Shown here piece after piece: positions 6,772 to 13,102 of a stretch of 14,676 nucleotides of DNA (position 1 is its first letter; each line of letters opens with the position of its first letter). Source of the DNA: Rhodospirillaceae bacterium UBA4479 (lineage in GTDB: Bacteria; Pseudomonadota; Alphaproteobacteria; Rhodospirillales; Casp-alpha2); assembly GCA_002389175.1 (NCBI GenBank), contig DGNZ01000066.1, positions 1 to 14,676 on the forward strand, given 5' to 3'. The position numbers and the translations under genes were made by a program. Under the pieces are notes generated by a model. That model was given only the letters and a program-made list of their open reading frames with translations. It did no database searches and was not told where the DNA came from.

Positions 6772-7797
6772 CTAATCACCTGCCAAATACTTCTTCGCAT
6801 CTTTGTCGGCGGCCGATTGTAAAGGTGTTGTTGAATTGTCGATCCAGTGCGTGATATCGGTCCAAACTTTCTGTGCTGCCAAATCTCGAAGCAGCATGTG
6901 ATATCCGCCTTCGTAAACAGCGAACCGGCGAGGCTGATTTGGGGGATCGGGCAGGCGCGAAAACATCATCCGCGTTGGGCCGTCTTTGACGATATCATCG
7001 CGCGCGCCATACAGAATTAGCGCTTTTTTATCGAATGTGTATGACGCATCCAAGGCGCGATCCATCAAATCGACCAATCCATAAATGGCATCAATCCGGG
7101 CCCCCTTGATAACCCATGGATCGCGGCCCAGTGCGCGGAGCATTTCGATGTTGTCGCTGGGTTTGACCTTGATGCCGCGGCCCGTCAATCGGGTGGCGGG
7201 GAATGTATGGGCGCCGATCCAAAGTGCGGTTGTTTGATAAATGGGCATCGCATCACGCCCCCACACGGCGGGCGCAGATAAAATCACGCCTGATATCCAG
7301 GGGGTTTCAAATTCTGTGACCAGCGACATGGTGACAGCACCCCCCATGCTCTCGCCCAACACATAAATCGGGACGTCCGGATGACGTTTGGCGATCAGCT
7401 GGGAAAATGCCCGCGCATCAGAAATGTAGCTGTCGGTGGTGAACCATCTGCCCCGAAACGGCGATGCCCCAAATCCGCGTTGATCATAGGCATAGCTGGC
7501 GATGCCCTGGTCAGCAAAAAACTGTGCCGGGGCATCAAAGAAATTCGAATAATCGTTGAATCCGTGAAGTGCGATAATGATGGCCCGAGGGGACGATGAC
7601 GGCATCCAAGACCGATAAGGCAACGCCAAACCATCAGGTGTCGATAAGTGTGCCGTTAATAATTGCGCATCGCGCTGTGGTGGGCCCAGATCGATGATCC
7701 GTGGACTGCACGCCGACAACAGACCGGCCAGGACGATGGCCAAGATCGGCAGGTATCGGTTACGGATTGGCCGTTTTGTTTTCAAGGGCGTCATCAT
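6772..7797 (-). CDS. Lipoprotein alpha/beta hydrolase (lysophospholipase-like, Hydrolase_4/S33 family)
   Basis: A serine hydrolase probably acting on lipid esters, anchored in the envelope. The 341-residue precursor has a basic N-terminus, a hydrophobic segment and lipobox LSAC with lipidated Cys30; Ser follows, so there is no inner-membrane Asp signal. Fold motifs are the oxyanion region LHGF (77-80), the DQRGFG strand (105-110), the nucleophile elbow GESMGG (Ser150), the likely acid Asp267 or Asp268 in YGARDD, and catalytic His300 in GGYHML. The arrangement matches monoglyceride lipase/lysophospholipase-like proteins. The start at 7797 (or ATG 7794) lies inside the last 38 nt of the upstream ABC ATPase gene, so the two are very likely translationally coupled. 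The exact substrate is unknown. Confidence 0.92.
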   Translation of the reverse strand: MMTPLKTKRPIRNRYLPILAIVLAGLLSACSPRIIDLGPPQRDAQLLTAHLSTPDGLALPYRSWMPSSSPRAIIIALHGFNDYSNFFDAPAQFFADQGIASYAYDQRGFGASPFRGRWFTTDSYISDARAFSQLIAKRHPDVPIYVLGESMGGAVTMSLVTEFETPWISGVILSAPAVWGRDAMPIYQTTALWIGAHTFPATRLTGRGIKVKPSDNIEMLRALGRDPWVIKGARIDAIYGLVDLMDRALDASYTFDKKALILYGARDDIVKDGPTRMMFSRLPDPPNQPRRFAVYEGGYHMLLRDLAAQKVWTDITHWIDNSTTPLQSAADKDAKKYLAGD

Positions 7798-8740
7798 CCT
7801 GGGTCAATCGAATAAAGATGTCCTCAAGATCGGAATCCATGGTCGAGAAATCCGTGACTTCCAATCCGGTGGCTTCGACGTCGGCCAAGACTTGTCGCGC
7901 TGGTGTTTTCGATGGTGCAAAGCTCAAGTTCATCTTGTTCGGCGCCGTCATATTCGGATTGTAGCGCATCAGGGCGTCGGGCGGTGTCACGATGGGTCCC
8001 GATAATGTGACCGTGATTTCCTTGGCATCCAGGCGGTTCAGCAATTGCGCGGTTGGTTCGCAGCAAATGATCTCGCCGTGGTTGATGATGGCGATCTCAT
8101 CGCACAAGGCTTCGGCCTCTTCGAGGTAATGGGTCGTCAGCACCACGGTGATGCCGTCGTCATTCAGCTTTTTAACGTGACTCCACAACTGTCGGCGTAA
8201 ATCTACATCAACCCCGGCAGATGGCTCGTCCAGCACCAAAACCGGTGGGCGATGGACCATGGCTTTGCCGACCAATAACCGTCGTCGCATGCCCCCGGAT
8301 AAGGATCGGGTGTAGGCATCTTTTTTATCGGCCAGTCCAACAGCATCCAAAATGTCGTTGGTGGTGCGCTCCGCAGCGGGGACGCCGTACATGCCAGCTT
8401 GGAGTTCCAGCAACTCATAGGGTGTAAAAAACGGATCGATGCTGAGTTCTTGCGGGACAATACCAATGGCACGGCGCGCGGCCCGCATCTCGCCCTCGAT
8501 ATCGTAATTCCAAATCTTGGCGGTCCCAGACGTTTTGTTCACAAGACCCGCCAGGATATTGATAAACGTCGACTTGCCCGCCCCGTTGGGCCCTAACAAA
8601 CCAAAAAAAGACCCGCGCTTGATCTTTAAGGACACATCGCTGAGGGCCTGCTTGGGCGCTTGCCGATTTGATCCGGCATAAACCTTATTCAGGTTTGTGA
8701 CCTCAATGGCGAATTCGGGATCTGTTGTGGATGACGTCAT
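7760..8740 (-). CDS. ABC transporter ATP-binding protein (ABC-2/YadG type)
   Basis: Nucleotide-binding subunit of an export-type ABC transporter, 326 residues. Walker A is GPNGAGKST (50-58), the Q-loop is Gln97, the signature is LSGGM (147-151), Walker B is VLVLDEP (167-173) and the switch is His204. The C-terminal 100 residues end in the DSDLEDIFIRLTQ element seen in the YadG/CcmA/DrrA group that pairs with ABC-2 permeases. The usual neighbouring permease gene is absent: downstream is the lipoprotein hydrolase, upstream a repeat and the thiol-redox genes. The ATG at 8740 (MTSSTTDPEF) is preferred, with AAGGG just upstream but close; a TTG at 8755 would add five residues. Retained motifs indicate a functional ATPase whose membrane partner is elsewhere. 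Confidence 0.93.
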   Translation of the reverse strand: MTSSTTDPEFAIEVTNLNKVYAGSNRQAPKQALSDVSLKIKRGSFFGLLGPNGAGKSTFINILAGLVNKTSGTAKIWNYDIEGEMRAARRAIGIVPQELSIDPFFTPYELLELQAGMYGVPAAERTTNDILDAVGLADKKDAYTRSLSGGMRRRLLVGKAMVHRPPVLVLDEPSAGVDVDLRRQLWSHVKKLNDDGITVVLTTHYLEEAEALCDEIAIINHGEIICCEPTAQLLNRLDAKEITVTLSGPIVTPPDALMRYNPNMTAPNKMNLSFAPSKTPARQVLADVEATGLEVTDFSTMDSDLEDIFIRLTQDDDALENKTANP

Positions 8741-8788
8741 ACCCTTGGGTATCAAATGATCTCATATTCGGAAAGGAATTTGATGGTT

Positions 8789-8920
8789 GCCCCCTCACCC
8801 CCGCTTTCGCGGGGGCAGGCCTAACCTCTCCCCCGAAACAGGGGAGAGGGATGAGTTCGAGTCACGTAGATACAAGGTCCCTCTCCCTCATGAAATGGGG
8901 GAGAGGACAGGTGAGGGGGC
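8789..8920. repeat. Composite palindromic intergenic repeat A
   Basis: Outer arms GCCCCCTCACC (8789-8799) and GGTGAGGGGGC (8910-8920) are perfect 11-bp inverse complements. They enclose three hairpins: CCCCCGC/GCGGGGG (8798-8815), CCTCTCCCC/GGGGAGAGG (8825-8849) and CCTCTCCC/GGGAGAGG (8880-8906). It resembles the REP-like C-rich repeats common between proteobacterial genes. It abuts the TAA stop (8921-8923) of the secreted Cys-rich protein. The stretch 8898-8919 is identical to 10099-10120 in repeat B. Confidence 0.88.
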
Positions 8921-9340
8921 TTATTGACAAGATGTTTGAATCTCAATCTGTTCGGTCGCGAACAAGCACTGTTCTACTGTGGGGCAATAGGCGAAATCAG
9001 CGATTAATGCGGGCATTTGTTGTGGTCCCGCCAAGTATGAAAGCTGGATTTTGGGCGGTTCTGGAAAATAATCAGCGGGACTTTCGATGAAGAAAGGTAT
9101 GGGGGTTTGCCACTTCACACCCGTGTCTTCAGCTTGCAAAATGGTGATGCCGGGTGGGCCCGGGATTTGGGTATTCCCCAGCGGCGTGATGGATATGTCG
9201 ATTGTGCCGATGCCTGTCTGGCATGATTCTGAAACCGTAAATTCAACATGATCTGCGGCGTCTTGAGCCGAAGCCATCGGCGCAAGCAACAACAGGGCCA
9301 CCAATGATGATGTTGATATTGAGGGGCCCCGCCGCATCAT
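8921..9340 (-). CDS. Secreted four-cysteine protein, DsbD alpha-domain-like
   Basis: A 139-residue precursor with a classical signal peptide (hydrophobic 12-20, cleavage after ASA, about residue 25), so periplasmic. The mature part has a beta-sandwich-like pattern and four cysteines: C40, C119, C125 and C138. The pair in AYCPTVEQC has C-x5-C spacing, the same as the active pair of the N-terminal (alpha) domain of E. coli DsbD, and it likewise sits near the end of the domain after a beta-strand. I infer a thiol-disulfide exchange or Ig-like redox domain; it lacks the DsbD membrane and gamma domains. It starts 3 nt after the stop of the TlpA-like gene with no clear ribosome site, so it is probably translated by coupling. 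An unrelated disulfide-stabilised protein cannot be excluded. Confidence 0.8.
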   Translation of the reverse strand: MMRRGPSISTSSLVALLLLAPMASAQDAADHVEFTVSESCQTGIGTIDISITPLGNTQIPGPPGITILQAEDTGVKWQTPIPFFIESPADYFPEPPKIQLSYLAGPQQMPALIADFAYCPTVEQCLFATEQIEIQTSCQ

Positions 9341-9343
9341 TGA

Positions 9344-9946
9344 TCAGGCTGGGCCTGTCGACAGAAGGCGCAGGATGGGTTTTTCAAAATCATCCCAATC
9401 TGTTCTTTTCAGGGATCGGTAGGCGATAATACCATTCTTGTCCAAAATGTAACTGGTGGGGAGAGTCCCACTGCTTACAAATGAATATCTCTCAAGTTGA
9501 CCGCCACGAGTCATCATCTTGCGACCCCAGCCCTTGCCCTTGATGTAACCTGAATCAACAGCTGGCAGCGAGAAACCCTCACTTGAAATATACGCTCGGG
9601 ACGCATCAATTGCCTCGCTGTGTTGAAGCAGGAGAAACGCCATGTCTGGGCGGTTGCCGACCCGTTTATACAGATCATTCATTGCGGGCATTTCTTCACG
9701 GCACGGTCTACACCACGCTGCCCAAAAATTCACAAAAACCACCTTGCCCTGGAAATCCGAAATCGATGCGCTTTCGCCGGCCTCGGTGACAAACGCGAAA
9801 TTGTGAAGACGATCACCGATACTCGTCCCAACTTGAGCTGACGCGGCGTCGGGCGCAGTCGAAGATGGCAGTACCAATTCTGATGTGGTCTGGCACCCAG
9901 CTAAAGCCAACGCGAATATTGCAGCAAACCAATGTTTCACAATCAT
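9344..9946 (-). CDS. TlpA/ResA-like thioredoxin-fold lipoprotein
   Basis: A periplasm-facing thiol-disulfide oxidoreductase of the AhpC/TSA-redoxin group. From ATG 9946 it has 200 residues: a short signal peptide with lipobox LAGC (lipidated Cys18), then a low-complexity linker, then the redoxin fold. Its active site is WAAWCRPC (Cys79 and Cys82), and the cis-proline lies in GTLPTSYILDKNG (Pro163). Relatives reduce cytochrome c apoproteins, copper sites or other disulfides. It is the first gene of a pair with the DsbD-alpha-like gene. The ribosome site AAGGAGG is only 2 nt from ATG 9946 but 8 nt from GTG 9940, so the true start may be GTG 9940 (MKHWF...), two residues shorter. A TTG at 9964 is unlikely. 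Confidence 0.92.
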   Translation of the reverse strand: MIVKHWFAAIFALALAGCQTTSELVLPSSTAPDAASAQVGTSIGDRLHNFAFVTEAGESASISDFQGKVVFVNFWAAWCRPCREEMPAMNDLYKRVGNRPDMAFLLLQHSEAIDASRAYISSEGFSLPAVDSGYIKGKGWGRKMMTRGGQLERYSFVSSGTLPTSYILDKNGIIAYRSLKRTDWDDFEKPILRLLSTGPA

Positions 9947-9948
9947 CC

Positions 9949-9955
9949 CCTCCTT
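9949..9955 (-). promoter_or_regulatory. Strong Shine-Dalgarno of the TlpA-like gene
   Basis: AAGGAGG (minus strand) is complementary to the 16S tail. Spacing is 2 nt to ATG 9946 and 8 nt to GTG 9940, so it favours GTG 9940 as the initiation codon. Confidence 0.6.
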
Positions 9956-10067
9956 GTGATCCAAAAATAAGCACCAAAGGGTACCATAGTTTTGGAAATC
10001 TAAGCGAGTCGATAGATGTCTTTGCTGAGAAAAGGTAAGCGGAGCAGGGAATTTAATCCCGATTCTA

Positions 10068-10120
10068 CCCCCTCACCTAGCCTCTCCCCCACTGCGTAGG
10101 GGAGAGGACAGGTGAGGGGG
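10068..10120. repeat. Palindromic intergenic repeat B (same family as repeat A)
   Basis: Outer arms CCCCCTCACCT (10068-10078) and AGGTGAGGGGG (10110-10120) are perfect inverse complements. They enclose CCTCTCCCC (10081-10089) and GGGGAGAGG (10099-10107). The simple one-hairpin architecture looks like the basic unit from which repeat A is built. It lies in a 305-bp stretch (9966-10270) without a gene, which otherwise holds repeat C and the upstream region of the TlpA-like gene. Confidence 0.88.
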
Positions 10121-10157
10121 GTACTTAAAACGAATATGTATGCACTTTCTAAAAATC

Positions 10158-10243
10158 GTCATTCCCGTACCCGCTTTCGCGAGCACAGGCTACGGCGGGA
10201 GCATATCGCAATGGTCATGGACCCCCGCCTACGCGAGGGTGAC
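10158..10243. repeat. Palindromic intergenic repeat C (GTCAT...TGAC family)
   Basis: Begins GTCATTCCCGTACCCGC and ends ACGCGAGGGTGAC, with internal GTCATGGACCCCCGCC. It reads as two adjacent imperfect palindromic units of the common proteobacterial type whose ends are GTCAT and TGAC. The segment CCCGCTTTCGCG (10170-10181) also occurs inside repeat A (8800-8811). No gene is encoded; the open frame across it is a repeat/tRNA artefact. Confidence 0.75.
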
Positions 10244-10270
10244 AAACATTAAGAATAAATTTTCAAAAAA

Positions 10271-10355
10271 TGGTACGGGTGGTCGGACTCGAACCGACAC
10301 TTCCGAGGAAACGGGATTTTGAATCCCGCGCGTCTACCAATTCCGCCACACCCGC
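10271..10355 (-). tRNA. tRNA-Leu (anticodon CAA)
   Basis: An 85-nt class II tRNA on the minus strand with D-arm GGCGGAATTGGTAGACGC, anticodon stem CGGGA/TCCCG around loop TTCAAAA (CAA), a long variable arm, T-loop TTCGAGT and an encoded CCA (10271-10273). It reads UUG codons. The first acceptor pair is G1-U72, a wobble, while the other six acceptor pairs (GCGGGTG against CACCCGT) are canonical. Confidence 0.96.
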
Positions 10356-10373
10356 GTACCTTGAAGAGACCGG

Positions 10374-10402
10374 AACATAGGGGATTGAAACGGCTCTGTC
10401 CA
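10374..10402 (-). promoter_or_regulatory. Sigma-70 type promoter of tRNA-Leu
   Basis: On the minus strand, TGGACA (10397-10402; five of six consensus) is followed after exactly 17 nt by TATGTT (10374-10379; four of six). The -10 box ends 18 nt before the mature tRNA 5' end at 10355, leaving a short leader of about 11 nt for RNase P. Good spacing and position make this convincing for an eye-found promoter. Confidence 0.6.
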
Positions 10403-10501
10403 TACTCCCTGAGCGGACTTTTTCACCCTTATTGCCAGCGTCTGTTTTGACTGATATTCAGCGCGATACGAGACATATTCCCGCCACCGGAGACCATTAC
10501 C

Positions 10502-11083
10502 ATGATCCGCGCTTTATACGACAAGACCCTGGAATGGTCGGGCCATCGCCACGCGATTTGGATTCTGGCGGCGGTGTCGTTTACCGAAAGCTCGTTCTTT
10601 TTGATTCCGCCCGATTTGTTGCTGATTCCGATGGTTTTGGCGATGCGGACGCAATGGTTCAAAATTGCCTTTGTGTGCACGGTTTCATCGGTTTTGGGCG
10701 GCTTATTTGGCTATTTCATTGGCGCCACGCTTTTCGAAGAGCTCGGCCGTCCGATTTTGGAAATGTATAACGCGGTCGAGATTTTTGCGGCGGCGACCGA
10801 GGCATATAACAAGGACGGGGCCCTGATCGTCTTTACGGCAGGTTTCAGCCCCATCCCCTATAAGATCATCACGATCGCAAGTGGTGTCGCGGCCATGGAC
10901 CCGGTGACATTCACGTTGGCATCGATTGTCGGGCGCGGCGCACGGTTCTTCCTGGTTGCGATCTTGCTGTGGAAGTTCGGCAAGCCCATCCAAGCCTTTA
11001 TCGAAAAGCGCCTGGGGCTGCTGACCCTATTGTTCTGCGTCTTGTTGGTCGGTGGCGTGATTGTTTTGAAAGTCCTGACTTAA
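10502..11083 (+). CDS. YqaA/DedA-type VTT-domain membrane protein
   Basis: A 193-residue inner-membrane protein of the YqaA branch of the DedA/VTT (SNARE-associated) superfamily, members of which are linked to lipid scrambling/flipping and membrane homeostasis. Landmarks are the N-terminal re-entrant-loop region FTESSFFLIPPDLLLIPM (27-44), a Gly-rich helix GGLFGYFIG (66-74), the core motif AGFSPIPYKIITIASG (113-128) with GRGARFF (144-150), and a C-terminal helix at 172-192. The ATG at 10502 has GGAG 9 nt upstream. It is the first gene of a probable operon: dsbB begins 31 bp after its stop. Confidence 0.9.
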   Translation: MIRALYDKTLEWSGHRHAIWILAAVSFTESSFFLIPPDLLLIPMVLAMRTQWFKIAFVCTVSSVLGGLFGYFIGATLFEELGRPILEMYNAVEIFAAATEAYNKDGALIVFTAGFSPIPYKIITIASGVAAMDPVTFTLASIVGRGARFFLVAILLWKFGKPIQAFIEKRLGLLTLLFCVLLVGGVIVLKVLT

Positions 11084-11114
11084 CCAATGGGCATAAGGCG
11101 GCTATAACACTGTT

Positions 11115-11618
11115 ATGGAATCATTGGGCCGCCTTAGTCGTTCGTTTTCATTGTTGTTGATTGCATCCGCTGTCATCGCGCTCGGCACCGCGTACACGGC
11201 GCAGTATGTGTTTGGGTACGAGCCGTGTGTGCTATGCCTATATCAGCGCGTGCCCTATGCGATTATCGGGGTGATCGGGATTGTCACAGTGTATTGGTGT
11301 GCGCCTGAAAAAATGCACTTGGTGGCCGTGTTCGCATGCCTTGTGTTCTTGGTCAGTGCCGGGATCTCGTTTTATCATGTGGGCGTAGAGCAGACGTGGT
11401 GGGTGTCCGTCGCGCCATGTGGGGGCGGCGCGGGTGATATCGCAAGTACGCAGGACCTGTTGGCCGCACTCCAAGAAAAACCTGCGAAGTCTTGTGGCGA
11501 CATTGAATGGACCCTATTTGGTATATCGATGGCGACGTATAATGTTGCGGTCTCGTTGGCTTTGGCGGGGACTTCATTTCTTGGTTGGCGCCGCATGAGG
11601 GAGTTTACCTACGCATGA
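11115..11618 (+). CDS. dsbB: Disulfide bond formation protein B
   Basis: A four-helix inner-membrane oxidase that re-oxidises DsbA and passes electrons to quinone. The 167-residue length matches the family. The first periplasmic loop carries C-V-L-C (Cys38, Cys41), followed by the conserved YQR with Arg45 near the quinone site. The second loop carries Cys102 (APCGGG) and Cys127 (KSCGDIEW), the second redox pair. Helices are at about 11-33, 46-61, 67-88 and 135-157. The stop codon overlaps the coq7 start as ATGA (11615-11618), giving a 4-nt overlap and likely translational coupling. The ribosome site is weak and distant (AAGGCGG). No DsbA gene is in the window. Confidence 0.96.
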   Translation: MESLGRLSRSFSLLLIASAVIALGTAYTAQYVFGYEPCVLCLYQRVPYAIIGVIGIVTVYWCAPEKMHLVAVFACLVFLVSAGISFYHVGVEQTWWVSVAPCGGGAGDIASTQDLLAALQEKPAKSCGDIEWTLFGISMATYNVAVSLALAGTSFLGWRRMREFTYA

Positions 11619-12193
11619 CGACAGATACCCAACCCACCCGTGCCCCGCGTCCCATTCGTATGCCGGGCGATCCCAGCAAAGCCGAAATGCTGGAAAGCAT
11701 GATCCGTGTCGACCATGCAGGTGAATATGGGGCTGTCCGCATTTACGAAGGTCAATTGGCCGTCTTGGGCCAGGCTTCCAGCCGTCCTGATATCGAACAT
11801 ATGGCCGAACAGGAACGCGTCCACCTTGAAAAATTCAACAGCCTGATCCGTGAGCGGAAGGTCCGCCCAACAGCATTAATGCCGCTGTGGCACATGGCGG
11901 GATTTGCGCTGGGGGCAGGCACGGCATTGATGGGTGAAAAGGCCGCGCATGCCTGCACGGTTGCCGTCGAAGAAGTCATCGACGCGCATTACGCCGAACA
12001 AGTCGAAGCCTTGGACGCCGAGGGTGACGAGGGCGAGCTTCGCGATACGTTTGAGAAATTCCGCCTCGAAGAATTGGAACACCGCGAGACGGCCCTTGGG
12101 CATGGCGCAGAAATGGCCCCGGGGTATGAGGCGCTTAAGGTCGCGGTGAAGACAGGCTCAAAGCTGGCGATCTGGTTATCGAAACGGGTATGA
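11615..12193 (+). CDS. coq7: 2-polyprenyl-3-methyl-6-methoxy-1,4-benzoquinone hydroxylase (Coq7 family)
   Basis: Di-iron membrane-associated monooxygenase that hydroxylates demethoxyubiquinone, the penultimate step of ubiquinone synthesis. The protein has 192 residues. Ferritin-like iron ligands are visible in order: Glu37 (DHAGEYGA), Glu67 and His70 (EQERVH), Glu119 or Glu120 (VAVEEVIDAHY) and Glu153 with His156 (EELEHRE). The hydrophobic GFALGAGTALMG region at 96-107 fits membrane association. The start is ATG 11615, overlapping the dsbB stop as ATGA. AGGGAG (11598-11603) is upstream at about 11 nt. A TTG 30 nt earlier is open but reads into dsbB in another frame. The product feeds the quinone pool that DsbB uses. 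Confidence 0.96.
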   Translation: MTTDTQPTRAPRPIRMPGDPSKAEMLESMIRVDHAGEYGAVRIYEGQLAVLGQASSRPDIEHMAEQERVHLEKFNSLIRERKVRPTALMPLWHMAGFALGAGTALMGEKAAHACTVAVEEVIDAHYAEQVEALDAEGDEGELRDTFEKFRLEELEHRETALGHGAEMAPGYEALKVAVKTGSKLAIWLSKRV

Positions 12194-12200
12194 CCGTTTT

Positions 12201-12215
12201 GGGCATTCTTTGCCC
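12201..12215 (+). terminator. Weak hairpin after coq7, possible terminator
   Basis: GGGCA (12201-12205), loop TTCTT, TGCCC (12211-12215), starting 7 nt after the coq7 stop. It is followed by TTAAAATAAT rather than a clean T-run, so termination strength is doubtful. A longer-range pair, AGGCGA/TCGCCT (12288-12293/12322-12327), ends in TTTT. The 160-bp convergent gap 12194-12353 between coq7 and trmJ is otherwise AT-rich and empty. Confidence 0.3.
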
Positions 12216-12353
12216 TTAAAATAATAGGCTGAGATGCAGTCTCTAAAACAACGCATCTGATATTACATTTATCGTGTGTGGTTTAAGAGGCGATTTTTGC
12301 GGAACAAACCCATTTTCATATTCGCCTTTTAAAAACAATGACTTAAGGTTTTT

Positions 12354-13097
12354 TCAGTATCTGCGCTTGTGTTTGGTCAGTGCGGTGATGATGCCGCGAA
12401 AGGTGCGCACTTCTTTTTCTGAAAATCCGGCCCGCCAAAACACGTTTCGGATGTTACGCACCATGACCGGGCGTTTTTCGACCGGGCGAAGAAAGCCTCG
12501 TGCGTCCAATTCAGATTCCAGATGCTCTAACATCATCAGCACTTCTTGGCGTTCGGCGGGGCGTGTATCGCTTGGCATCACAAGGTCATGGTCGGGTGTT
12601 TTATCTGCCCATTTGTACCACTCATACCCAATCAGCAGAACGGCCTGCGCCAGATTGAGCGACGTGAAATCTGGGTTGAGCGGCACGGTGATCGCCGCAT
12701 CGGCCAGGGCAATGTCATCGTTATCCAGGCCCGCGGATTCTCGGCCAAACAAGATGCCAGAATTTCCCCCGCCATCGGTGCGATTTCGTAATTCTTTGGC
12801 GGCCCCTTCGGGGGTGAACACACCCTTGGTCATATCGCGGGTGCGGGCTGTTGTCGCCAAGATGAAATTCAGATCGGCAATCGCGTCTTCGGTCGTCTCA
12901 AACACTTGAACGTTGTCGATGACGATATCTGCGCCTGACGCAGACGCCCGTGCCTTTTCAGACGGCCAACCATCGCGCGGTCGCACAAGGCGCAAATCCG
13001 TCAAACCGCAATTCAACATGGCGCGCGCGACCATGCCAATGTTCTCGCCCAATTGCGGACGGATCAGGATGACGGCGAATGAGGAGGTTTCTGACAT
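12354..13097 (-). CDS. trmJ: tRNA (cytidine/uridine-2'-O-)-methyltransferase TrmJ
   Basis: SPOUT-class methyltransferase (TrmH group 1) that 2'-O-methylates position 32 in tRNA anticodon loops using S-adenosylmethionine. 247 residues, a normal length. The three trefoil-knot motifs are present: IRPQLGENIGMVARAM (12-27), ILFGRESAGL (115-124) and VPLNPDFTSLNLAQAVL (138-154). The C-terminal extension (about 165-247) ends in the TrmJ-like region RNVFWRAGFSEKEVRTFRGI. The ATG at 13097 has no evident Shine-Dalgarno, but it lies 5 nt downstream of the cimA stop in the same direction, so translational coupling is likely. Confidence 0.95.
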   Translation of the reverse strand: MSETSSFAVILIRPQLGENIGMVARAMLNCGLTDLRLVRPRDGWPSEKARASASGADIVIDNVQVFETTEDAIADLNFILATTARTRDMTKGVFTPEGAAKELRNRTDGGGNSGILFGRESAGLDNDDIALADAAITVPLNPDFTSLNLAQAVLLIGYEWYKWADKTPDHDLVMPSDTRPAERQEVLMMLEHLESELDARGFLRPVEKRPVMVRNIRNVFWRAGFSEKEVRTFRGIITALTKHKRRY

Positions 13098-13102
13098 ATG
13101 CT

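Noticed and set aside
8789..10243. CRISPR array or insertion sequence
   Set aside because: The repeats are few, self-palindromic and irregularly spaced, with no unique spacers of constant size, no transposase and no terminal repeats around a coding region typical of an IS.
10140..10322. Plus-strand open frame ending GGRTRTDTSEETGF
   Set aside because: Composed of palindromic repeat C plus the antisense strand of tRNA-Leu, another familiar artefact.
12274..12909. 211-residue plus-strand frame opposite trmJ
   Set aside because: Antisense to a gene with all three SPOUT motifs; Ser/Arg-rich shadow with no recognisable domain.
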